From positions 14,623,701 to 14,687,700 of the forward strand of contig OZ024888.1 in assembly GCA_964017195.1 (NCBI GenBank): DNA of 64,000 nt, in the 5' to 3' direction. A program made the translations under genes and the position numbers. The stretch comes from Siderastrea radians (Eukaryota > Cnidaria > Anthozoa > Scleractinia > Rhizangiidae). The notes under the pieces were generated by a model. It ran no database searches. It was not told the DNA's origin and was given only the letters and a program-made list of their open reading frames with translations. Below, in pieces: positions 10,591 through 20,199 of the stretch (position 1 is the stretch's first letter; each line of letters begins with the position of its first letter).

Positions 10591-11134
10591 TACAAAATTT
10601 TAACGGAGGTAAAGATAAGAATTAAGGCTATGACCTTATTTTGAAGTAAGAAACAGAAGCAAAAGTAAAAGCAGAAAAAAAAGTGTGGAAACAGATAGTA
10701 CGCTAGACAAAACCCTTCTGGATTGACGTACTTTGCTCGATCAAGAGATGTCCAATAATAGTAATAATTTATGAATTTGTATAGCGCATTTTCAGACAAC
10801 ATCATGAATTAATTATAGGAAAGGCTAACTTAAAATGGTGAGTTTCAAGAAGAACTTTCAAAGAAACGACAGTTCTTGTATTCTTGTATTCTTAATATAA
10901 TCTGGGGCCACCATAGTGAAAGATCGGTCTCCCAGTGTTCGATATGAGCTACATACAGGAATGCTAACAAGAGTTCATTGGTTGATCGTAAATTGTATCT
11001 GGTGCCATTGCTGCCATTGGATGGCTTAGTTGCTATAGTGCAGGTTATTGCCCATTCGCTCGTGTAGGCGAAGGAAATACGCCATAATTGAATGTTTGGT
11101 CAAATTAGAATCTTTCTTACAGACAAACAGAGTA

Positions 11135-11268
11135 AAAATGTCCCCACTCGCTACGAGTCTCCAAGTAGCTCAGTGGTTAGAGTGCTTGACCGGTATACGG
11201 AGGTCCTGGGCTCGATTCCCTTCGGGGACTCAGACTTTTTTCTTTGTCCCACGCTCGTAATAACTAAG
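11135..11268 (+). mobile_element. tRNA-derived SINE, copy 1
   Basis: A 77-nt tRNA-like head (11155-11231) has complementary ends GAGTCTCC and GGGGACTC, a good A box TAGCTCAGTGG (11166-11176) and a B box with one change (GGCTCGATTCC). The region between them does not give a normal 7-nt anticodon loop. A shared tail follows (CAGACTTTTT...TTGTCCCAC). Copy 2 lies 266 bp further in the same orientation with the same flanks, so these are interspersed SINEs and not tRNA genes. Confidence 0.7.
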
Positions 11269-11400
11269 AATTCCATCTTTCTCATTTCTTTCCGAGCTTA
11301 AAATTCACCATCTTTCTTTCTTTATTATCACACACGGTGCTTTAGACCGGCATCGCTGATCCTGGCAGTATACAGGATGGTTGTCACAAAGACCTCAGTA

Positions 11401-11532
11401 AATATGACCACACTCGCCACAAGTCTCCCAGTAGCTCAGTGGTTAAAGCGCCCGACCGGTATACGGGAGGTCATGGGTTCGATTTCCGTCGGGGACTCAG
11501 ACCTTTTCTGTGTCCCACTCTCGCGACAACTG
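11401..11532 (+). mobile_element. tRNA-derived SINE, copy 2
   Basis: The tRNA-like head is at 11421-11498 with A box TAGCTCAGTGG (11432-11442) and intact B box GGTTCGATTTC (11476-11486). Upstream CACTCGCCACA and downstream TGTCCCACTCTCG are shared with copy 1. RNA polymerase III transcription from the internal boxes is expected of the family. The source tRNA is not clear. Confidence 0.7.
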
Positions 11533-11721
11533 AATATTCAACCTGTCCCAATCACGTATTTACTATGCATATCTATGTATACGTATTTACAATAACATGT
11601 TACTTGTTTAACATCAATTGATAAAATATGTCTGCAGTAATATTGACAACAGTGCGTGGTACACTTGTTTCCATACAGAAACATTACTTAAAAGGTGTTA
11701 AAAGTATCGAGCCAAACGTAC

Positions 11722-11793
11722 AGATAAATTAAGCCTATACAATTTGAACATAAATCCCCAGGAAGCCTGCGAATGCTGTTTGAAGTTAGATTC
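11722..11793 (-). CDS. LRR exon e'
   Basis: Acceptor TTGTTGCAG, 72 open bases, donor GTACGT. It encodes an LRR with core LTSNSIRRLPGDLCSNC, unusual for two cysteines where the other exons have F and L. The flank just past the donor (AAAAGTATCGAGCCAAACGTAC) matches exon e at 28318, its paralogue in the upstream cassette. Confidence 0.85.
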
Positions 11794-12127
11794 CTGCAAC
11801 AACAACAAAAAAAAAACAAAACAATAACAATAACTTCAAAAGTGTAAAAAAAAAAACGATATTTAATGCAAAGCGTCTCAACCCTTTACAGATCACAAAA
11901 TCCCTAAAATAAAATCACTTCGCATAATTACGAAAGATACCATAAGAATAATGTGCTAATCGATAGCTTTCATTGGAATGATCGAACTTGGAGATTCTAT
12001 AGACAGAGTCAAACCAACTTATTAAACGTTAATTCTTAACAAAATAATGCCCGAGGAAGCACTTAAAATGGTACTACGATCAAAAACAACTCTCTTATTT
12101 TTTCTTTGGATTTTGAAACTTTGTCAA

Positions 12128-12500
12128 CTAAACACACCCCAAGGGAAATTTTAAGCCTTAATTTTGAGAGAAGACTTTTTATCTAAACTGTAATTTCTGA
12201 TTTAATTGTCCGCCATTATTCACCAGAAGGGATACAATGACGCCTTCACTCAAGGCCTTTACAATGCAGTGTGTGTGAAAGTGGCTTATTTACAATGCTC
12301 CAGGAGTTTAAGCTTTCAGACTCGCAAAGTCGTGTTTTGCATAACTAGCCACACACTGCATTCCATAGCTCTTGAGTAAATGACGTCATCGTATCCTTTT
12401 TGGGTGTAATAATGGCGGACCATGAAATCGGAAAATTGCAGTCCAAATAAACGTTCTTCTTAAAATTAAGGCTTACAATTTTGCTTGAAAAGTGTTTAGT
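12128..12500. mobile_element. Foldback MITE with about 150-bp arms
   Basis: The left arm starts CTAAACAC and continues TTTTAAGCCTTAATTTT, GTCCGCCATTATT, GGATACAATGACG, CACTCAAG and ATGCAGTGTGTG. The right arm gives the same series when reverse-complemented, ending GTGTTTAG. About 70 bp of non-paired sequence separates them. There is no coding capacity and no clear target-site duplication. It lies in the d'-e' intron. Confidence 0.75.
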
Positions 12501-12839
12501 ACACATAGTTTCGAAATCCTGAGAGAAAGTAACAGTGATTTTCTTGATCGTACTTCCACTTTAGTAGACAATGTGAGCAAAAATGTTCCATGCTATGGGT
12601 TTGTAAAAAGTTGATATCCATCACGAGTTAACGCCTTTTTGTCAGGTCGTTTAATTTCTCCAGTACCTCTTGATCTAGAACAGGCATTTATTTGAAAACA
12701 CATAAGCACTACATGGCACTTATTTCTAAACAGTTTATTTCTGCCTTTACCTGATAAGTTCTGAGTTTAATAACGTAAAATGACGCTTAGTCAATACAGT
12801 TCTTTGCTCTTACTTCCGGTTAGTACAAGCGAACAGATA

Positions 12840-13835
12840 GAGCAGTTTTCAACTGAGTGTCGTTAAACCAAAACCCAAGTAATTACTCTAACCAATCAAC
12901 TGAAACAAAACACAAAATAAACCAATCAGAAATCTGAGCAAATACAAGTAACCGGCATCGAGCGAAGCAAAATCCGTGCGAGCAGGTCACGATTGGTTTG
13001 AAATGTGGCCACTAACATGGCCATAGTGCCCCATTTTTTCTGCTAGATTTAGGGGGATATGTCCGCCACTAACCCGGCCATAGTGCCCCATTTTTTCTGC
13101 TAGATTTAGGGGGATATGCCCGCTACTAACCCGGCCATAGTGCCCCATTTTTTCTGCTAGATTTAGGGGGATATGCCCGCTACTAACCCGGCCATAGTGC
13201 CCTATTTTTTCTGCTAGATTTAGGGGCATATGTCCGCTACTAACCCGGCCATAGTGCCCCATTTTTTATGCTAAATTTAGGGGGATATGCCCGCTACTAA
13301 CCCGGCCATAGTGCCCTATTTTTTCTGCTAGATTTAGGGGGATATGCCCGTTACTAACCCGGCCATAGTGCCCCATTTTTTCTGCTAGATTTAGGGGGAT
13401 ATGTCCGCTACTAACCCGGCCATAGTGTCCCATTTTTTCTGCTAGATTTAGGGGGATATGCCCGCTACTAACCCGGCCATAGTGTCCTATTTTTTCTGCT
13501 AGATTTAGGGGGATATGCCCGCTACTAACCCGGCCATAGTGCCCCATTTTTTCTGCTAGATTTAGGGGGATATGCCCGCTACTAACCCGACCATAGTGCC
13601 CTATTTTTTCTGCTAGATTTAGGGGGATATGCCCGCTACTAACCCGGCCATAGTGCCCTATTTAGTGGCTATAGTTTACCTGAGCACATTTGTGTGGTAT
13701 TCTGACGATTGGATCTAGTTTAACTTCTGTTTGGTTGAGTAAGTGGCGCGAACCTTTTTATCCAATCAGAGAGCGAAGTAAAGCAAAACCAAAGCAAATT
13801 AACATTACTTTCGACACTCTGTTTGAAAACTGCTC
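12840..13835. mobile_element. TA-flanked MITE whose interior is a 57-bp satellite
   Basis: The ends are inverted copies of GAGCAGTTTTCAA(C/A)(T/A)GAGTGTCG, at 12840-12862 and about 13812-13835, each followed outward by TA (12838-12839 and 13836-13837), the Tc1/mariner-type target duplication. Subterminal CCAATCA motifs and AGCAAA-rich blocks are shared in inverted form. The homologous intron beside exon d (about 32.83 kb) has the flanking text TTAG-ACAAGCGAACAG but lacks the element, so insertion followed the cassette duplication. Confidence 0.75.
13022..13663. repeat. 57-bp satellite, 11 units
   Basis: Units begin CATAGTGCCC and recur every 57 bp from 13022 to 13649 (627 bp, exactly 11 steps) with few substitutions. 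Because 57 is a multiple of three, the minus strand stays open as a 19-residue repeat (GHYGRVSSGHIPLNLAEK), broken once by TAA at 13263-13265. The open frame is probably a by-product of the unit length. No start context, splice signal or known protein supports translation. Confidence 0.9.
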
Positions 13836-13877
13836 TATCGACTCGTCTGTTCTAAAACTGTTCAAAGCTATACGTAC

Positions 13878-13949
13878 AGTCTTCTCAACCTTGTTAGACT
13901 GGAAAATACATTAACAGGAAGTTGCTGAATGTTGTTTGAACTTAGATCC
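13878..13949 (-). CDS. LRR exon d'
   Basis: Acceptor GCTTTGCAG, 72 open bases, donor GTACGT. It encodes a canonical LRR with core LSSNNIQQLPVNVFSSLTRL. Both intron sides (TTCAAAGCTATACGTACAG and GCAAAGCAATG-CAC-TTTTTATTC) are nearly the same as those of exon d at 32977. Confidence 0.9.
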
Positions 13950-14097
13950 CTGCAAAGCAATGACACTTTTTTTATTCTTCTCATAATCATTTTCGCCATC
14001 CTGTTGGGATGAGCCGTTTTAAAGTTAACAGGTTTTTGTTAATAATAAAGTGTATATCGTTTGTCTCACGATGTGGTCAACTTAGGTTGTAGATCGC

Positions 14098-14131
14098 GAC
14101 GTTTCCACTGCTTTCTGCTATTCTTCATCAG
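14098..14131 (-). ncRNA. Hammerhead ribozyme-like motif beside the Penelope fragment
   Basis: On minus the order is CTGATGA, a partly paired stem (TAGC/GCAG with mismatches), then GAAAC and GTC, which is the hammerhead core order. The stop codon of the adjoining Penelope frame is the TGA within CTGATGA. Penelope-like elements are known hosts of hammerheads. Stem II is imperfect, so activity is doubtful. Confidence 0.4.
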
Positions 14132-14418
14132 GCAATGAATTCGACTGGTTGCAAGTCACCATATGAATCACGATGGTTGGCTGTGATTGGTGCGTTTCGA
14201 TCCTCGTTGTTCCGGCGTGAAGTTGCTTCCCAAGGGGTCTGATTTGAAGTTGTTCCCTCGGTGGTTCCTATCGGTCTCTTGTTGTGTTTCTTCATCGTTG
14301 GTATCCACGCTTCGGGAATTTCATTTCCATTATCTCTGTTGATGTTATCAGGATGAAGTCTTAAGTGGATAGCTTCCTGAGGTCCTTCGGGTGTACCAGT
14401 GTGAGTCTCGATTAATAA
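14128..14418 (-). pseudogene. C-terminal fragment of a Penelope-like element protein
   Basis: A minus frame open for about 95 codons reads ...GPQEAIHLRLHPDNINRD-NG-EIPEAWIPTMKKHN... and stops at 14128-14130. The EAIHIRL..NINRD...EIP.AW order is characteristic of the end of the GIY-YIG endonuclease domain of Penelope-like retroelements. Reverse transcriptase and the GIY-YIG core are missing, so this is a truncated copy. A hammerhead-like motif follows directly. Confidence 0.65.
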
Positions 14419-14597
14419 ACTTTACCTCGTTCCAAATTAGTCCAGTCAATCTATGACTATTTGATGGTTAACATCAAACAAATTGCAGCAGAATTTTTTT
14501 TCATCGCCACTTAGTTGAGGTTGACCCAATTAGCAATACACTAAAAATCCCCCAAAATCCGTTCGGTGGAACATGTGAAAATTAAGCATAGTAGTGA

Positions 14598-16127
14598 CAA
14601 CAACAACAACAAGCTTTATTTGCATGACTATAACAAAGTATTACAGTATTGAAAAAGCCACTTAAAATTTAATTATTAATTACTTACTTAATTAAAAAAA
14701 CTAAAGAGATTACAACCATTTCTTATTTTTAACCATTCAGAGAAGTAGCCATTGTAACTAGTTTGTCTCTCTGTTCAAAGCATGACGAGATGAATGAAAT
14801 TAATTGAATATTTATAGAATAATCAGTACAATTCATAAGGTCTCATGTGATAATAGTCGTAGAAATGGGATTTTAGGTTCTATTTTAGAAAAGAACCTGT
14901 CTCTTATCAAAAAATAGCTCGGGCAATCTAGTAAAAAATAAGTTTCATCTTCAATTGTGTTACAATTGCAGAGACTACATAACCTCTCATCACGACGTAT
15001 TTTGTCGTATCTACCTGTTTCAATCCGAAGTTTATGACTGCTAATTCTCAGTTTTACTAATGATTTTCTAGATGGGTTCTTTCTTGTTAGATCTAGGTAG
15101 GCAGAAAGGCTATAATTCTTTTCGAATGTGTAATAAATACTAAGTTTTTGCGAATGCTGAAGGGTTGGTTCCGATAAGAGATATATTTCTTTTTCATGAG
15201 ATCTACATATTGTTTGATTTTACCTTCATTCAATAAATTAAAATTAAAGTCACAGAAATTATAATAGTCAGTCATTTTCATGAGACTAGAGTAAAAACTA
15301 TTATGACCGTTATAATGAAGGTCAATAGATATTTTTTAAGATTGTTTGACTATAGAGCTTTCTTCCTTTTCTCGGAGGTAGTTTAAGTAATTAAGTATCT
15401 TTTTTATTTATATCAATGATCAAAGGGAATTTACCTAGTTCAGCTCTACATGCAATATTGGATGCCTTGTTATGAACTTCTAAATAACGTTTACAGAATT
15501 GTAAATGAGTTTTTTCAATTGCGGAGCTGTCCCCCGACTTAAAATCTGATTTCGCAAAGGCACCCCCAGACGTCACTATTGCAGGCTAAAATTGGTGAGA
15601 TCATTGAGTCAAAAATTTTACACGCAAGAGAAGGTTTCAATTTATTCAAATTAGTGTGCCATCGTAGAGCAAAGAAAGCATGAAGAGCTTTTTGTCGAAG
15701 GTGTTCAAGGGAAAGTGTAAAATTTCCGGAAGATGAGATGCGAGTCCCTAGGTAGGTATAGTTTTGGACAATGTCTATTATTTCACTACCTATGTGAAAA
15801 ACATAATCACACTTTCTTGTGCATCGTTGAAAAAATCATTATCTTGGTTGTCTTAGGGTTTATTCTTAGCATCCAAGAGTTGCAATATGAGGATAGCTCG
15901 TTTAGGCAATTTTGTAACCCTACTTTTGATCGTGATAATATAATTAAGTCGTCTGCATAAAAAAAGAGTTGACTTTGGTGCCATTTGGTAGCACGAACGG
16001 ATGAGATAGAATATTGTTAAACGAGAAAGTTAAATCATTGACGCATAGGTTAAAGAGCAAAGGACTTAAAATGCAGCCTTGGCGCACACCTCTGGCGTAT
16101 TGAAAAGTAGTGAGGGTGGCTCTTATT
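14598..16127 (-). pseudogene. 5'-truncated, degenerate LINE of the same family as the 33-39 kb element
   Basis: The minus strand carries broken pieces of ORF2: RGVRQGCILSPLLFNL (RT) near 16080, then the DSSAIEKTHLQFCKRYLEV and NKASNIACRAELG region near 15430-15540. These match the equivalent residues of the LINE at 33.6-37 kb but are diverged and frameshifted. The 3' end has AAATAAAGC followed by a (GTT)n tail (14598-14615 on plus). The motif-C region is broken (NSFFMQTT in place of the YADD stretch). It inserted into the c'-d' intron independently of the LINE pair in the c-d intron. Confidence 0.75.
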
Positions 16128-16504
16128 GTATATCCTAGCAACCAAAAAATACACAATAAGCCTAGCAACCAAAAGCAATGTGGTCTCACAAAGAAAGTTA
16201 AAGACATGGCTCAATACGGACAAGTTGAGCACAACGTCGTGAAAAGGCCAATAGGCGTCGTTTGGCTGCTGTCTTCTCACACAGTGATTGGTTCTCAAGA
16301 ATCTATTATGCTATCAAAATAAAGGGCGAGAATTGAGTTATTCTGTATCATTCAACTTGTAGTAATAATATTTATTTCACTTGAAAGTTATGTCTGTTTT
16401 TTTTTCTAAATATCCTCTTTTCTTAAAGCTACCTCACATAAAATTTACTCAGCTTGATCTGGTATGAGTTATAACGCAGCGCCATGAAATGTCAGTAAGT
16501 CAAA

Positions 16505-16705
16505 AAGTGGTTAAAGGTGGATTTCTACTGTTGCGTAAATTTTACGTACGTATGGGCGTGAATTTAACTGGCGTTACGTGCGTAAATAAAATTAGAGACG
16601 ATGTATGAACGGCTTACGTAAACGTAAAAAGTTGAAGGTGTCTACACCTCGCGTGTAACACACGCAGTGGCTTTTTCCCTCGCGTATAACACACGCAAGA
16701 CATTG
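16505..16705. repeat. ACGTACG/CGCGTAACACACGC-rich repeat
   Basis: It begins GGTGGATTTCTACTG and then contains many short palindromes (TTTTACGTACGTA, TTACGTGCGTAAAT, TTACGTAAACGTAAAAAG), followed by two copies of CTCGCGTATAACACACGCA-like text. The composition is unlike its neighbours. It is probably a MITE, although its ends were not defined. Confidence 0.5.
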
Positions 16706-16824
16706 CTGAGCGAAAATCATACGAGTCGTATTTGTCCCATTGGTCTCCTTTGGTCTCCTTTTGTCCCTTGAAAGTCCCTGAAGATCTCTTTTAACGTTTT
16801 ACTGCTGAGGCCTGAAGACTGGGG

Positions 16825-17061
16825 ATGGAAATTGACTGCCGGAGAGCTGCTACGCGTCAGAACAGACCAGCCGCCAGCTCATGCGTCCCCTCGGGAAGTT
16901 GTAAGATGTACAGCGAAACTTTAGGACAGACTGCAAGTACACAGGGATGCGCACACAGGAAGCATGGATTGGACTGTTTCCCTGCTTATGGTAAATGCAA
17001 GGGTCACAGTTGCGTTAATTCAGCCACACCTGACCTGGGTGCAGACCAGGGTGCTAACTGA
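16825..17061 (+). CDS. Unassigned cysteine-containing small ORF in a GC-richer island
   Basis: Seventy-eight codons from ATG 16825 with eight cysteines but no signal peptide and no recognised cysteine spacing. The stretch is visibly GC-richer than the DNA on either side and is followed by ATTAAA-like text about 30 bp past the stop. It could be a small gene, an old retroposed fragment or part of the surrounding mobile DNA. I do not recognise the product. Confidence 0.2.
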   Translation: MEIDCRRAATRQNRPAASSCVPSGSCKMYSETLGQTASTQGCAHRKHGLDCFPAYGKCKGHSCVNSATPDLGADQGAN

Positions 17062-17596
17062 TGGATGACATTTTAGTTTGAGTTTTTTAAATTAAACATA
17101 TTTTTATTTACGGAATGAATTTTGATCAGATAAAGCTAGAAAATGTCATTTTTTTTCTTGTATTTACATTTTGGTGAACAGTGATACTTTATTGCATGTG
17201 GATAAAGCAGCAGATTCAAGTACTTTTTAACACATAAACAACCTAATAACTTCCATATTTGATTGTCTTCGTGGGAGGAATTTCAAGCTCAGCAAAAACA
17301 TTAAGAATGAATCTACTGCGGTGTTTTCAGAAAATGTACTTGTCTATTCTTTGCTGTCTTGTGCAAAACGCAGAACAAGACGGACGCAAATGTTTTTGTA
17401 AAATCGAGTGTTGTTACATTATCTAAGCTTCTTAAGAAAAACTAGAACGAAAACTCACAATTACAGGAATTGTTGTTTGAGAGTGTGATTTCTGCTTACT
17501 TGGGAAGCCTGTGGCAAAAGCTCAGAACGTTGACCGCTTTATTTTCACATGTTCCACCCAACGGATTTTGGGGGATTTTTAGTGTATCACTAACTG

Positions 17597-17870
17597 TAAG
17601 TAAGTAAGAAACTTTATTTACGTGTCAAACCATGTAGCTTGGGATAATACCATACTAATTAGGGGACATCGACAAAATAACAATATACAAAACTTAAGAT
17701 ACAAACAAAAATGTAATAGAACTATTAAAGAAAGTGATACTAATCTAATAAACTAGTAGTAGCTAATTCTAATCTGATAATCTTATAATCGAATAATAGT
17801 CGAATAATAATCGAATAGTAGTCACTAAAAAGGTGATGCAAAAAGTGATAAAATCATACAGTTATGATGC
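17597..17870 (-). mobile_element. LINE 3'-end fragment with (TTAC)n tail
   Basis: On minus the sequence ends ...GACACGTAAATAAAGTTTC(TTAC)n, the usual shape of a LINE 3' terminus. It is directly next to the inverted end of the candidate TIR element. The AT-rich part to the right (AATAATAGTCGAATAATAATCG) may be 3' UTR. No coding text is left. Confidence 0.45.
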
Positions 17871-18949
17871 GCAGAGGGAGCAGCCCTTGTATCCATCATT
17901 AACCAGTGAACTTACATCACATTTACGAATCTGGGCTAACCTCGATTGAATGGCTATGTTGCAATTTGTTTGACGTTTAACCACAGTTTGACTTTGGAGC
18001 GGAAAAGGCAATAGGCATGCATGCAAGAACTTTCAAAGACGCCAGGCGCCAAGTTTGAAAAAAAAATGGCGGAAATTTGATTTTTTTCGAAAAGATGTTA
18101 TGCTACCACGGCACACCGGTAAGCAGCGACAATTATCTACCGAAACGGCAAGCTGTAGCTCTATCTTCCTTGTAGTCCGATTTTTTGGCAAACACCTAAT
18201 TTCCCGGCGGCAAGCAACAAATTTACGTGCACAGGTATGTTTTTAGTCACGGACTTGTTTATAAAAGGTGTGTGTATAAGAAAGTCCCTGAATATATAAG
18301 GTCTAGAGCTCGTCTGTTTTAAATGCCACAATTTTATTTGTAGCTGTGTTGGCGCAAAATAAAAGTTATGCTGCAAGGCAGAATACAGGATTCTTAGGAA
18401 GAGAAATCGCGCGTCGGGCAAGTTTATCCTGCAGAAAACACAGAAATCGATCTCGACAAGCTACCTACTGTTGTCTCCTTCGACCTCTTAAAGTTTGTGA
18501 TTATTCAGCTGGGCAAAGATGTTATTTTATTCGAGCTACGTATCGTATATTAACCCTTTAATTAAGCATAATAATAATTTTAGTTATCTGAGTAGATAAA
18601 AACTATTTAAGACCCGCCTCGATTTTGAACTTGTGTAATTTCGTAACCGTTTATACTATTACCACTGAATTTGGTGATTTTCCTAAAACTTAACTCGACA
18701 CATTTTGGCATGAGTGTCTTGTGTCCAACAAACTCGACGTTGCCATAGCAACCGCTTTGTGATAGGCAGGATTTTAAAAAATTACGATTTTAGCTTTAAT
18801 CTCTACTATTGTAATTTTTCTTTCTAAACGAATTGGTATCTTTACATTAATTGTAGCAACAATTAAGCATTTAGGAATAACCGCTCAGGAATTTAGCCGA
18901 AAGGAATTTAGCGCTAATTTAAGGAACACGTGACATTTAAAACGTGAAA

Positions 18950-19150
18950 ATCCAAGATGGCGGACTTAACTGGTAAAAAAGGTGATTTCTCGCTATAAAT
19001 TAACTATTCGCCATAAATTTCGTGTGTCTGTTAATTAATTAAATAAACTTTTTACAGTCGACTGGTTTCATTTCCTTGTTTATTAATGAGGCAGATAAAA
19101 TTCAAGATGGTGGATCCATGATGACGGATCCAAGATGGCGGACACCAAAA
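18950..19150. promoter_or_regulatory. YY1-like AAGATGGCGG motifs
   Basis: CCAAGATGGCGGAC occurs near 18952-18965 and 19129-19142, with CAAGATGGTGGATCC near 19102. AAGATGGCGG is the YY1 consensus. The copies lie in repeat-like DNA, so a transposon origin is likely and a regulatory role is only possible. Confidence 0.35.
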
Positions 19151-19343
19151 TGGCCATTTTATCTCTAATATGAAATTTATCTGCATACTTTCGTATCTTT
19201 CAAAAATGCAACCAGAAAATATATTATGGATGCCCTTTACACCCAACAAAAGTGTTTTTACTCCTTTATAGGTACAGTATTCAGCAAATTTATTGCTTTA
19301 GAGCTTCTAAGTGAAACACTGAGTCTACGTTTATGACGTAGCC

Positions 19344-19683
19344 ATGACGTCATATATCGTTGCTATGGTGATAAAATTTCTTAACTCGTTAGCGTTTGTG
19401 CAAGTATCGATCCGTAAAAATTTTTCTTAGAACTTTTATCATTTGTTTATGACATATGTAATGTTGGTGGTTTCAGTTGGTTGTTTCAATACTCATTTCG
19501 TCATAATGGGGTCATTACTGTTACCAGTGAAGATAAAACTCTTTAGAGACATTGGAAAGTTTTTTGGACATGCTGCTCTTTAAGTTTTGTAAGTTTGCAT
19601 TCTAAATTAATCGAAATATTGGTTTAAAAGGTTTTACGGCAATAAATCATCGAATGACGTCATGATGACGTCATATTACGTCA
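19344..19683. promoter_or_regulatory. Cluster of CRE/TGACGTCA sites
   Basis: Perfect TGACGTCA octamers lie at 19344-19351, 19655-19662 and 19666-19673, followed by TTACGTCA at 19676-19683 and TGACATCA just after. The last group packs four CREB/ATF-type sites into about 38 bp. Confidence 0.4.
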
Positions 19684-20124
19684 CAGTGACATCACAGTAT
19701 CTGTAGTGATTAGAAATAGCGCATACCCTATTCTGTGCAAATTTGATGGCCATAAAGTAAGCGATTTTAAAGTTATATAGAGGGGGCTTCTCCCCTCCCC
19801 GCCTCCACACGGTATCAGAAGGTCGAAAAAAAGCCCGGTCTGAATAGGATTAAAGCGGCTTGCTGTCACTCGTCTTTTTATAGAGATAGATAATAGAAGT
19901 ATGGATCTTGAAATCAATATGCAAAGAACTGACGAGTTTGAAAGAGCCTTTGTTTACTTTATATTGTGAACACAAAGGGGTTGACAGACCTTATATCCGC
20001 CAGCCGACCTACGTTGACATACTTAGTACAAACAAGCTTTATTTCCATGTTTGCATCACCACTAATAGGGACGATAAAAACAAAATGCACCAGAAGTTAC
20101 TAGAAAATGTCGAAAGAAACGTAC

Positions 20125-20196
20125 AGAGAATTTAACATTTTAAGACCAAGAAATACATCCGCGGGAAGTCTCTCAATGTTGTTTGCACTTAGACCC
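20125..20196 (-). CDS. LRR exon c'
   Basis: Acceptor ATGTTGCAG, 72 open bases, donor GTACGT. The LRR core is LSANNIERLPADVFLGL. The FLGL ending is shared only with exon c at 43168, and the flanking introns on both sides also match that exon. Confidence 0.88.
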
Positions 20197-20199
20197 CTG

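Larger units (their letters stand above)
14531..17592. mobile_element. Candidate TIR element (57-bp inverted ends) interrupted by a LINE
   Basis: The stretch 14531-14587 and the reverse complement of 17536-17592 share TA-TGATACACTAAAAATCC, CCCAAAATCCGTT-GGTGG and AACATGTGAAAAT-AAGC with few differences. If they are the two ends of one element, its interior is about 1.4 kb plus the LINE at 14598-16127. Two separate inverted insertions of a short repeat are an alternative. No transposase was seen. Confidence 0.45.
17880..20120. other. LRR-locus intron; no exon recognised
   Basis: Two short unassigned ORFs (18055-18246 and 18346-18561, plus) have no recognisable domain. The stretch holds AAGATGGCGG and TGACGTCA motif groups listed separately. 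19850-19910 matches 42710-42780, the sequence downstream of the paralogous exon c. Confidence 0.4.

Noticed and set aside
11155..11231. Functional tRNA gene
   Set aside because: The anticodon arm does not fold normally, and the same head with shared flanks and tail recurs 266 bp away, as expected for a SINE.
12987..13547. 19-residue repeat protein on the minus strand (GHYGRVSSGHIPLNLAEK)
   Set aside because: The open frame follows from a 57-bp satellite unit inside a MITE. There is a stop in the middle, no start context and no splice signals.
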